NCBI RefSeq assembly: GCF_017086465.1
Contig: NZ_CP070961.1
Coordinates: 1,798,001-1,862,000 of the forward strand
Direction: 5' to 3'
DNA: 64,000 nucleotides
Source of the DNA: Nocardioides sp. zg-1228
GTDB taxonomy: Bacteria; Actinomycetota; Actinomycetes; Propionibacteriales; Nocardioidaceae
In this document: positions 52,087-59,651 of the stretch, piece after piece
Layout of the letters: each line of letters starts with the position of its first letter
Position numbering within the stretch: position 1 is the first letter of the stretch
Position numbers and translations under genes: made by a program
Notes under the pieces: generated by a model
Databases searched by the model: none
What the model was told of the DNA's origin: nothing
Seen by the model: the letters and a program-made list of their open reading frames with translations, nothing else

Positions 52087-52685
52087 CCCGCGCCCGGCGC
52101 GACCCCCAGCAGCACCGCTCCCGGGAGACCGTCGACCGCATCCTGCGGGCGGCCGACGAGGAGGTCGGCGAGCGCGGGGTGGCCCTGTCCAGCACCACCC
52201 GGATCGCGGCGCGCGCCGGCCTGTCGGTGGGCGCGCTCTACCGGTTCTTCCCCGACCTCGACGCGATCGTGGGCGCCCTCGCCGCGCGCTACCTCGAGGC
52301 GGCCACCCGGGCGTACGCCGACGCGGTGGCCCAGATGGCGTCCCTCGACGACCTCGGACCCGTGCTCGGCGAGCTGCTCCGACGCGCGGCCGCCCTCCAG
52401 CTGAAGCATCCCGGCTACTACCGCCTCACCGAGGAGGTCAGTCCCGAGCGCGTCGACTCGCCCGCCCACGTCGTGCGCGAGCAGCTGGTCGACGAGTTCG
52501 CCCGCGCCCTCCGCGGTGCAGGGGTCACCACGCCCGACCCGGAGCTGCGCGAGGTGCTGGGGCTCTGCATCGAGACCGTGCGGCACGCCCTCGCCCGCCA
52601 CCCCGCCGGCGACCCGGCCCGCGACCCGCTCCTCGCCGAGCTCCAGCTGATGATCGCGGCCTACCTCGCGGCCCGCCTGCGTTGA
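52083..52685 (+). CDS. TetR-family transcriptional regulator
   Basis: 200 residues from GTG 52083. The N-terminal HTH is TTRIAARAGLSVGALYRFFP, preceded by the TetR helix SRETVDRILRAADEEVGERG. The C-terminal ligand domain has no recognisable subfamily motif. It is translationally coupled to the SGNH hydrolase and could control it through the inverted repeat in its leader. Confidence 0.9.
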   Translation: MTRARRDPQQHRSRETVDRILRAADEEVGERGVALSSTTRIAARAGLSVGALYRFFPDLDAIVGALAARYLEAATRAYADAVAQMASLDDLGPVLGELLRRAAALQLKHPGYYRLTEEVSPERVDSPAHVVREQLVDEFARALRGAGVTTPDPELREVLGLCIETVRHALARHPAGDPARDPLLAELQLMIAAYLAARLR

Positions 52686-52729
52686 GCGCACGGCAGGCCG
52701 GGGTGGGCGGGTGCTGGCAGGGTGGACCC

Positions 52730-53746
52730 ATGGAGCCGGGCACGGGTCGTGGGCGAGGGGCGCTGGCCGCCGTCCTCGCGGCCCTCGTGCTGGCCGCGGG
52801 CTGCTCGGCCGGCGACGAGGTCGGCTCCCCGGAGCCCGGCCCCGGCGAGGGCAGCGGGGCGGCCGCCACCGACCGGCCCGTCGACCCGCCGGCATCCGCT
52901 GGGACCCCGACCGACGCCCGACCCGAGCCCGTCGCCGTCTCCCCGGACGACCTCGACCGGGCGACGGCCGTCGGTGCGGTGCGTCGGCTGGCCGGACGGA
53001 TCGGACCGCGGGAGGCGACCGGGGCGTCGTACGCCCGTGCCGCCCGCTGGGTGGGCGGCGAGATGCGCCGGCTGGGCTACGACGTCACCCGCCAGCGCGT
53101 CGAGGTGCCGGCCGGCGTCTCGTGGGGCGTCCCGGTGGCGGGCGGCTCCTCCGTCAACGTCGTCGCCCGGCCCCCGGGGATGGACCCCGCCGCGCCGCAC
53201 CTCGTGGTGGGCGCCCACCTCGACACGGTGCCGCAGGCGCCCGGCGCCGAGGACAACGCCTCCGGCGTGGGTGTCCTGCTGGCGGTGGCGGAGGCCGTGG
53301 CGGGCCGGCGTACGCGGCTGCCGGTGGTGCTGGTCGCGTTCGGTGCCGAGGAGCCCCGCGGCCCCTCCGACGACGACCACCACTACGGGTCACGACGCTA
53401 CGTGGCCGCGATGACGCCCGCCGAGCGGCGCGCACTGCGGGCGATGGTCTCGCTGGACCGGGTCGGCGTGGGCGACCGGGTGCCGATCGGGTCGGCCGGC
53501 GCCACGGACCCGGTGCAGCGGTCGCTGCTGGCCGCGGCCCGGCGCGCCGGCGTGCCGACGCTCGCCGACGCCGAGCAGCGCAGCAGCGACCACTGGTCGT
53601 TCGTGCGCGACGGGCTCCCGGCCGCCCGGCTGGGATCGACCCCCTACGCCGGCTACCACTCCGCCGGCGACGTGCCCGGCGTCGTGTCGCCCGCGCAGCT
53701 CGAGCGGGTCGGTCGGGTGGTGCTCGCGTGGCTGGCGCCGCGCTAG
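52730..53746 (+). CDS. M28-family metallopeptidase lipoprotein
   Basis: 338 residues. The lipobox is LVLAAGCSAG (Cys about 25), then a Pro/Glu-rich linker to about 70. The zinc site reads VVGAHLDTV (His, Asp), GAEDNASGVGVLLAV (Asp), FGAEEPRG (catalytic and ligand Glu), SLDRVG (Asp) and AGYHSAGD (His): a complete di-zinc aminopeptidase set. It is likely an extracytoplasmic peptidase. Its TAG stop shares the palindrome CTAG with the convergent CapA-like gene. Confidence 0.9.
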   Translation: MEPGTGRGRGALAAVLAALVLAAGCSAGDEVGSPEPGPGEGSGAAATDRPVDPPASAGTPTDARPEPVAVSPDDLDRATAVGAVRRLAGRIGPREATGASYARAARWVGGEMRRLGYDVTRQRVEVPAGVSWGVPVAGGSSVNVVARPPGMDPAAPHLVVGAHLDTVPQAPGAEDNASGVGVLLAVAEAVAGRRTRLPVVLVAFGAEEPRGPSDDDHHYGSRRYVAAMTPAERRALRAMVSLDRVGVGDRVPIGSAGATDPVQRSLLAAARRAGVPTLADAEQRSSDHWSFVRDGLPAARLGSTPYAGYHSAGDVPGVVSPAQLERVGRVVLAWLAPR

Positions 53747-54942
53747 CGGGCCCGGGGCGGTGCCAGGCCGGCGCATGAACGCAGCGCCGCGCGTCTGGCG
53801 TGTGACGCGGCCGCCGCGGGGCCGGCGTCGGCTGCGGCCAGCCCGTCAGGACCGATCGTCGCGGGCCACCACCGTGACGCCGTGACCCGGGCCCGGCCGG
53901 TCCGCTCGCGCGGGGGGCGGACGGTGAGGGTGAGGACGCCCGTCGGGCCGGGGGAGTACCACGCGAAGTTGCCGAGCCCGTAGGCGACGTAGCCCGCCCC
54001 GAGGCGGCCGTCGCCCTGCACCTCGTGGGCGTGGCTGCCGACCACCACGTCCGCGCCCGCCGCGACCAGGGCGCGGGCCAGGCGCCGCTGGTCGGGGGAC
54101 GGGCAACGCTCGCCCTGCACGCCCCAGTGGAGGTAGGCCACGACCACGTCGGCTTCGCTGTCGGCGCGCCGGACCTCGCGCAGCAGTCGCCGAGGGTCCG
54201 TGGCGTCGGCGACGCCGGAGCGGCCCGGGCGGGCGGCCCAGTGGCCGGTGGGGTCGGCGGTCGGGTCCTGGTCGGCGGCGGACGCCGCGAGGGTGGCGAC
54301 CACCGTGCCGCCCACCACGGTGCGAGCGGCGCGGTGCGCCTCGTCGGCGTCGGCCCCGATGCCGACCACCCGGAGCGGCGGGTCGGCGGCTGCCGCGCGT
54401 CGGGCCGCGCGCAGCGTCGAGGGGAGCCGGTCCCGCCCGAAGTCCAGCGCGTGGTTGTTGGCCATGCTGGCGACGTCGATCCCGGCGGCCCCCAACGCGG
54501 CGAGGGCACGCGGGCCGGCGGAGAAGGTGAACCGCTTGCCGGGCTCAGGCCTGCCGCCGTCACCCACGGACGTCTCCAGGTTGACGATGGCGACGTCGGC
54601 CTCGGCCAGGACGCGGGCGGCCGGCGCCAGGGCGTCCGCCGGGCGGCGCAGGCGCTCGGCGAGGGCGCCCTCGAAGTGGATGTCGCCCGCCACGGCGATC
54701 CGCACGGGGGCGGGGCGCCCGCGTCCGGCCCCCTCCTCTCCCCCCTCCTCTGCCCCGTCGTCGGTGCGGTCCGGCTCCGGGGCGGCGGGCGTCGCCGCCG
54801 ACGTCCCCGCGGGCCGCTCGCTCGGGTCCGCGGGCGGGGCGCCCGCGGCGCACGCCGCGAGGGCCGGGCCGACCAGGAGCCAGACGACGAGCGCGCGGAC
54901 CGTGGCGCCACGACGTGTGTCGGCGCCGCCCGCTCCGGTCAT
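53743..54942 (-). CDS. CapA-family (poly-gamma-glutamate synthesis-type) lipoprotein
   Basis: 399 residues from ATG 54942; nineteen further open codons upstream are not signal-like. The lipobox is ALAACAAG (Cys about 31), with a Pro/Glu-rich linker to 75. Metallophosphatase-type motifs follow: VAGDIHFEG, VNLETSVGDGG, SMANNHALDFG, YLHWGVQGE and VGSHAHEVQG. CapA-like proteins belong to the calcineurin-like superfamily and are linked with capsule or wall polymers; true poly-glutamate synthesis genes (capB, capC) are not seen here. Confidence 0.88.
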   Translation of the reverse strand: MTGAGGADTRRGATVRALVVWLLVGPALAACAAGAPPADPSERPAGTSAATPAAPEPDRTDDGAEEGGEEGAGRGRPAPVRIAVAGDIHFEGALAERLRRPADALAPAARVLAEADVAIVNLETSVGDGGRPEPGKRFTFSAGPRALAALGAAGIDVASMANNHALDFGRDRLPSTLRAARRAAAADPPLRVVGIGADADEAHRAARTVVGGTVVATLAASAADQDPTADPTGHWAARPGRSGVADATDPRRLLREVRRADSEADVVVAYLHWGVQGERCPSPDQRRLARALVAAGADVVVGSHAHEVQGDGRLGAGYVAYGLGNFAWYSPGPTGVLTLTVRPPRERTGRARVTASRWWPATIGPDGLAAADAGPAAAASHARRAALRSCAGLAPPRAR

Positions 54943-55024
54943 GCGGCCATCGTGCCACCGCGGGGGAGTCCAGCCCTCGGAAGTCGGTCGACGCGGCACG
55001 GGTGCGCGGTGTCACACTCGACGC

Positions 55025-55564
55025 ATGAGAACTCGGATCGCTCTCCTGGCCGTCCACGTCCTGGCGCTGACCGTCCTCGTCGCCGCGCCCGCGCACGCGG
55101 AGTTCTACGCCGTCGACGACCCTGCGGACGCCAAGGGCTCACTCACCGACATCTACGGGCTCGAGGCCCGCCACGGGGACAAGGCCGTGGTCGTCAAGGT
55201 GCGGTTCGCCGAGCTGATGCGCTCGAGCATGGCCGGGGTCTCGGTCTACTTCGACACCGACCGGGACCGCAAGGGGCCCGAGTACGTCCTCAGCAGCGGA
55301 CTGGGCGACGGCACCGACTACATCCTCACCGCGGCCGAGGGCTGGCGAGGCAGCGACGGCCAGGTCCGGTGCGACTACCGAGCGCGTCCCAAGTGGGGCC
55401 AGGACGTGTTCCGCGCGGTCGTGAGCCGCGACTGCCTCGACCGGTCGCCGTCGGTGCGGGTCTCGGTCAAGATGATCGACCAGGCCGGGGCGCGCCCCGT
55501 GCGCGACTGGGCGCCCAGACAGCGTCGCTGGAGCCTGCCGCTCGCGCCGGGCCTGGCGGCCTGA
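55025..55564 (+). CDS. Secreted protein of unknown function
   Basis: 179 residues. A signal peptide (MRTRIALLAVHVLALTVLVA to AHAEF) precedes a beta-rich domain with DPADAKGSLTDIYGLEARHG, VSVYFDTDRD and KGPEYVLSSG. The pattern (a calcium-like D-x-D loop after YFDTD) recurs in exported actinobacterial proteins, but I cannot name the family. It is monocistronic, divergent from the CapA-like gene. Confidence 0.72.
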   Translation: MRTRIALLAVHVLALTVLVAAPAHAEFYAVDDPADAKGSLTDIYGLEARHGDKAVVVKVRFAELMRSSMAGVSVYFDTDRDRKGPEYVLSSGLGDGTDYILTAAEGWRGSDGQVRCDYRARPKWGQDVFRAVVSRDCLDRSPSVRVSVKMIDQAGARPVRDWAPRQRRWSLPLAPGLAA

Positions 55565-55580
55565 GGCCGGTCCCCGCCGC

Positions 55581-56057
55581 TCAGGTGACCGCGACGCCGA
55601 CGACCCATGCGAGCGCCGCGACGGCTGCCGCCGCGAGCTCGATGAGGATCGAGACGCCGACGGCGCGGAGCGCCGACCGGGTCGACGGCCCGGCCGCGGC
55701 GGCCCCGACGCGGGCGCGCTCGGCGACGTAGATGCCCAGGACGAAGCCGAGGAAGACGCCGACCACGGGGACGACGAAGAACCCGATGAAGGCGAGCAGG
55801 GCGCCGACCAGGAGCGTGCGGTTGGGCACACCCGAGGCCTTGAGGCTGCGACCCGGCACGAGGTACTTCACCACCGCCCCGACGGCCAGGACCACCGCGC
55901 ACACGGCGAAGACGGCCCACGCCGTCGTCGTACCGATGTCGAGCGTCCAGACGAGGACGGCGCCCAGCACGAGGATCGACCCGGGCAGGACGGGCACGAT
56001 GATGCCGGCGATGCCGACGGCGATCACGAGGGCGACGAGGATCTCGGTGGAGCTCAC
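55581..56057 (-). CDS. DUF456 membrane protein
   Basis: 158 residues from GTG 56057. About four membrane segments, including the family start GIAGIIVPVLPGSILVLGAV and GFFVVPVVGVFLGFVLGIY. DUF456 is a widespread small integral membrane family without an assigned function. The longer open frame to 56360 would cover the intergenic region and is rejected. Confidence 0.86.
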   Translation of the reverse strand: MSSTEILVALVIAVGIAGIIVPVLPGSILVLGAVLVWTLDIGTTTAWAVFAVCAVVLAVGAVVKYLVPGRSLKASGVPNRTLLVGALLAFIGFFVVPVVGVFLGFVLGIYVAERARVGAAAAGPSTRSALRAVGVSILIELAAAAVAALAWVVGVAVT

Positions 56058-56178
56058 GCGGCACAGACTCCCAGACACCCGCCCGCCCTGGTGGGCGGAA
56101 CCGTCCCGACACGCAGAACGGCCCCGGAGAGCGTGTCCGGGGCCGTGCTGGGAGTCGGTGGTCGGGGGTGGGTCGAGC

Positions 56179-56424
56179 TCAGGCCTCGCTGCCCGCGGCG
56201 GGGGAGTCGAGCCTGTGCGTCTCGTCGTGCACGTTGGCCGCGATCTCGCGGAGCTTCTCGCCGTGCTCGCGCGCGTGGTGGGCGCAGAAGAGCAGCTCGC
56301 CGCCGGTCTGGAGCTCCACACGGAGGTAGGCCTGGGCACCGCAGCGGTCGCAGCGGTCACCGGCCGTGAGGACGGCTTGGGTGGGTGCGGTGGCAGTGGT
56401 CACGTCAGCCTCGTTTCTGTTCAT
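56179..56424 (-). CDS. DUF7455-type small zinc-ribbon-like protein
   Basis: 81 residues from ATG 56424. DRCDRCGAQAYLR and FCAHHAREHGEKL provide CxxC and CxHH ligands for a zinc site; the rest is short and charged. Homologues lie beside the parE/hrdB region in streptomycetes as well, so the placement next to parE supports the call. Function unknown. TACGTT at 56439-56444 (minus strand) is a -10-like box. Confidence 0.8.
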   Translation of the reverse strand: MNRNEADVTTATAPTQAVLTAGDRCDRCGAQAYLRVELQTGGELLFCAHHAREHGEKLREIAANVHDETHRLDSPAAGSEA

Positions 56425-56643
56425 CGGTGTCAGGCCCAACGTAACCAGTGGGGCAAAGATTCCCCGCCGGCCCCCGGACCCTGGACGCTTCAAGTCAACC
56501 ACGCCGTGCCCCTTCCCGGTGGTGATGTCCCCGACAGTGGACCGTTCGTCGCCGAGGCGACGCCTGTGAGGTGCCCCACGCTAGACCCGAGCATGCGCGT
56601 GGCGGGGCAGGCGTGCCTCCGTCGGCGTCCGGCGTGTCGCGGG

Positions 56644-56649
56644 TAGGTT
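56644..56649 (+). promoter_or_regulatory. TAGGTT -10-like box of parE
   Basis: TAGGTT ends 8 nt before GTG 56658; there is no Shine-Dalgarno, consistent with a leaderless or nearly leaderless mRNA. Confidence 0.5.
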
Positions 56650-56657
56650 CTTCCCTT

Positions 56658-58730
56658 GTGGCAGCACCGGCAGACAACACCTACAACGCCGCGCACCTCC
56701 TCGTCCTCGAGGGACTCGACGCGGTCCGCAAGCGACCGGGCATGTACATCGGCTCGACCGACACGCGCGGGCTGATGCACTGCCTCTGGGAGATCATCGA
56801 CAACGGCGTGGACGAGGCGCTGGCCGGCGTCGCCCACCACGTCGAGGTGACCCTGCACGACGACGGGTCGGTCGAGGTCTACGACGACGGGCGCGGCATC
56901 CCGACCGACAAGGAGCCCAAGACGGGCCTGTCGGGCGTCGAGGTCGTGGCGACCAAGCTGCACGCCGGCGGCAAGTTCGGCGGCGGGTCCTACGTCGCGA
57001 CCGGCGGCCTGCACGGCGTCGGGCTGTCGGTGGTCAACGCGCTGTCCTCGCGGATGGACATCGACGTCGACCGCTCGCCCTCCCAGCGGGGACTGTCGTT
57101 CCAGCGCGGTGTGCCGGGCGTCTTCGACGGCGAGGGCCCCGACGCGCCGTTCACCCCGCAGTCCGGGCTGACCCGCAAGGGCAAGCGGGTCGCCAAGGGC
57201 CGCACCGGCACCCGCATCCGCTTCTGGCCCGACCGGCAGATCTTCACCAAGGACGCCCGCTTCGAGATGGAGGGCCTGGTCGGCCGCGCGCGCCAGACGT
57301 CGTACATCGTGCCGGGCCTCGAGCTCGTCATCCGCGACCAGCGCTCCTCGGAGATGGTCGAGGAGAAGTTCCGCCACGACGGCGGCATCGCCGAGTTCGT
57401 GGACTTCCTCTCCCACGGCGAGCCGGTCACCGACATCCTGCGCCTGCAGGGCACGGACACCTTCACCGAGACGGTGCCGCTGCTCGACGACAAGGGGCAC
57501 ATGACGCCCCAGGAGATCGAGCGCGAGCTGTTCGTCGACGTCGCGGTGCGCTGGGACACCGCCTACGACACCGAGGTCCGCTCCTTCGTCAACGTCATCG
57601 CCACGCCCAAGGGCGGCACCCACGTCAGCGGCTTCGAGTCGGCGCTGACCAAGACGTTCAACGACTCGATGCGCGCCGCGAAGGTCCTCAAGGCCGCGGA
57701 CGCGGACGTGATCAAGGACGACGTCCTCGAAGGGCTGACGGCCGTCGTCACCGTGCGCCTCGCCGAGCCGCAGTTCGAGGGCCAGACCAAGGAGATCCTC
57801 GGCACCCCGGCGGCTCGCGGCGTCGTCCGCAAGGTGGTGGCCGGCGAGCTCAAGGCGTTCCTGACCTCCACCAAGCGGGCCGAGAGGGCCCAGGCCAAGC
57901 TCCTGATGGAGAAGGTCGCCGGCGCCTCGAAGACCCGCCTGGCCGCGCGGCAGCACAAGGAGAACCAGCGCCGCAAGAACGCCCTGGAGTCCTCGGCGCT
58001 CCCTGCCAAGCTCTTCGACTGCCGCAGCTCCGACACCGAGCGCACCGAGCTCTTCATCGTCGAGGGCGACTCGGCGATGGGCACGGCCAAGGCCGCGCGG
58101 AGCAGCGAGTTCCAGGCGCTGCTGCCGATCCGCGGCAAGATCCTCAACGTGCAGAAGGCCAGCGTCGGCGACATGCTCAAGAACGCCGAGTGCGCCTCGA
58201 TCATCCAGGTCGTCGGCGCCGGCTCGGGCCGTACGTTCGACCTCGAGGCGGCGCGCTACGGCCGGATCATCCTGATGGCCGACGCCGACTCCGACGGCGC
58301 CCACATCCGCTGCCTGCTCGCGACGCTGTTCTTCAAGTACATGCCCGACCTGGTGCGCGACGGGCGGCTGTTCTCGGCCGTGCCACCGCTGCACCGCATC
58401 GAGCTGTCCAACCCCAAGAAGGGGATGGAGAAGTACATCTACACCTACTCCGACGACGAGCTCCAGCGCAGGCTCGCGGAGCTGAAGAAGAAGAACGTGC
58501 GCTGGAAGGACCCCATCCAGCGCTACAAGGGCCTCGGCGAGATGGACGCCGACCAGCTGGCCGAGACCACCATGGACCCCCGCCACCGCACGCTGCGCAA
58601 GCTGACCATCGACGACGTCGACGAGGCCAGCAAGGTCTTCGACCTGCTCATGGGCTCCGACGTCGCCCCGCGCAAGGAGTTCATCGTGCAGGGCGCCTAC
58701 GAGGTCGACATGGAGTCCCTGGACGCCTGA
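56658..58730 (+). CDS. parE: DNA topoisomerase IV subunit B (GyrB-like type IIA)
   Basis: 690 residues from GTG 56658. The GHKL ATPase motifs are WEIIDNGVDEALAG, VYDDGRGIP and GLHGVGLSVVNALS; the TOPRIM domain has LFIVEGDSAMGTAK and ILMADADSDGAHIRCL, with PLHRI and RYKGLGEMDADQL after it. parC is encoded 3.5 kb downstream on the other strand. The name gyrB2 would also be used; the unlinked parC with no gyrA-type partner next door supports topoisomerase IV, but gyrAB are outside the window. Confidence 0.94.
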   Translation: MAAPADNTYNAAHLLVLEGLDAVRKRPGMYIGSTDTRGLMHCLWEIIDNGVDEALAGVAHHVEVTLHDDGSVEVYDDGRGIPTDKEPKTGLSGVEVVATKLHAGGKFGGGSYVATGGLHGVGLSVVNALSSRMDIDVDRSPSQRGLSFQRGVPGVFDGEGPDAPFTPQSGLTRKGKRVAKGRTGTRIRFWPDRQIFTKDARFEMEGLVGRARQTSYIVPGLELVIRDQRSSEMVEEKFRHDGGIAEFVDFLSHGEPVTDILRLQGTDTFTETVPLLDDKGHMTPQEIERELFVDVAVRWDTAYDTEVRSFVNVIATPKGGTHVSGFESALTKTFNDSMRAAKVLKAADADVIKDDVLEGLTAVVTVRLAEPQFEGQTKEILGTPAARGVVRKVVAGELKAFLTSTKRAERAQAKLLMEKVAGASKTRLAARQHKENQRRKNALESSALPAKLFDCRSSDTERTELFIVEGDSAMGTAKAARSSEFQALLPIRGKILNVQKASVGDMLKNAECASIIQVVGAGSGRTFDLEAARYGRIILMADADSDGAHIRCLLATLFFKYMPDLVRDGRLFSAVPPLHRIELSNPKKGMEKYIYTYSDDELQRRLAELKKKNVRWKDPIQRYKGLGEMDADQLAETTMDPRHRTLRKLTIDDVDEASKVFDLLMGSDVAPRKEFIVQGAYEVDMESLDA

Positions 58731-58782
58731 CGGCCCGCCCCGCGCCCGCCCACGCCCTGCCGGCCCCCCGGGGCGTACCCCG

Positions 58783-58869
58783 GCGTGTCGGACAGGACGA
58801 CGTGCGGCCGGCGGCCGCGTGCGCGGCTGGCCCGACCACCGGGGCGCGGGTTTGTCCTGTCCGACACGC
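58783..58869. repeat. Perfect 16-bp inverted repeat with 55-bp spacer downstream of parE
   Basis: Arms GCGTGTCGGACAGGAC (58783-58798) and GTCCTGTCCGACACGC (58854-58869) lie between parE and the small membrane-protein gene. It could terminate parE, or be a REP/MITE-like dispersed element. Spacer very G/C rich. Confidence 0.7.
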
Positions 58870-58886
58870 AGCACGCCGGATGGGAC

Positions 58887-58892
58887 TAGGCT
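58887..58892 (+). promoter_or_regulatory. TAGGCT -10 box, leaderless start
   Basis: TAGGCT ends 6 nt before GTG 58899, so transcription should start at the initiation codon. Confidence 0.5.
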
Positions 58893-58898
58893 GCGCGC

Positions 58899-59096
58899 GT
58901 GCCTGACGCGAGCATCTCCGAAGTGATCGTCCTGGTGATCCTGTGGACGTTCCCGGCCGCGGTGCTCTACTGGATCATCCGGCTCGGGGTGCGGCACGGC
59001 ACACTCGACGCCTACCGCATCGACCGCACGGACCAGCGCATCGCGGCGATGCAGGCCGACCTCCGGCCGGGCCGGCCGTCGTCCGCGGGAGACTGA
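58899..59096 (+). CDS. Small single-pass membrane protein
   Basis: 65 residues from GTG 58899. One N-terminal membrane helix (ISEVIVLVILWTFPAAVLYW) is followed by a basic, soluble tail with a helical segment DRTDQRIAAMQADLRP. No family recognised. The precise spacing from the TAGGCT box and the typical protein composition support it as real. Confidence 0.65.
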   Translation: MPDASISEVIVLVILWTFPAAVLYWIIRLGVRHGTLDAYRIDRTDQRIAAMQADLRPGRPSSAGD

Positions 59097-59136
59097 GCGG
59101 ACCGCGTACGAACCGGCGTCCCGGAGGGCCGGGCGC

Positions 59137-59631
59137 TCAGACCTGCTCGTCCAGCAGGCCGGTGTCGACGTCGTAGAGGAAGCCGCCGACCTTGGCGCGC
59201 TCGCCGATCAGCGGGTGCGTACGCACCTTGGCGACGTCCTGGCGCAGCTGGTCGAGCTGGTCGGTGACGACGTCGAACGACGCCCAGCTGGCGTCGACGC
59301 CGGCGGACTCGCCGATCGTGGCGCGCAGCTCCTGCTCGGTGGCCGACGCCATGGCGCAGCGGGTGTGCGGGACGACGAGGATCCGCTGCACGTTGAGCAG
59401 GTGCACGCCGAGGACGAGCGCCTCGAGGGCCTGGGGGGTCACCCGGGCGCCCGGGTTGCGGAAGATCTTGGCGTCGCCGTGCCGGAGCCCGAGCATGCCC
59501 AGCGGGTCGATGCGCGAGTCCATGCACGTCACCAGCGCGATGCCGGCATGGGCCTTGCCGTCGAAGCCGCCGAGGTCGAAGGAGCCCGCGAACTCGCGGT
59601 TGGCCTGCAGGAGGTCGTCGAAGTCGCTCAC
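59137..59631 (-). CDS. Beta-class carbonic anhydrase
   Basis: 164 residues from GTG 59631. The zinc ligands are Cys in LVTCMDSRIDP (with the Asp-Arg dyad) and His/Cys in VPHTRCAM. IFRNPGARVTPQALEALVLG is also conserved. The short length is usual for this actinobacterial clade. It catalyses CO2/bicarbonate interconversion in the cytoplasm. The frame is open for 350 further codons upstream over the MFS gene; that is a shadow. Confidence 0.92.
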   Translation of the reverse strand: MSDFDDLLQANREFAGSFDLGGFDGKAHAGIALVTCMDSRIDPLGMLGLRHGDAKIFRNPGARVTPQALEALVLGVHLLNVQRILVVPHTRCAMASATEQELRATIGESAGVDASWASFDVVTDQLDQLRQDVAKVRTHPLIGERAKVGGFLYDVDTGLLDEQV

Positions 59632-59638
59632 GCCCGGC

Positions 59639-59644
59639 AGGCTA
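59639..59644 (-). promoter_or_regulatory. TAGCCT -10-like box of the carbonic anhydrase gene
   Basis: On the minus strand TAGCCT ends 7 nt before GTG 59631, the leaderless spacing seen elsewhere in the window. Confidence 0.4.
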
Positions 59645-59651
59645 GCGCGCC

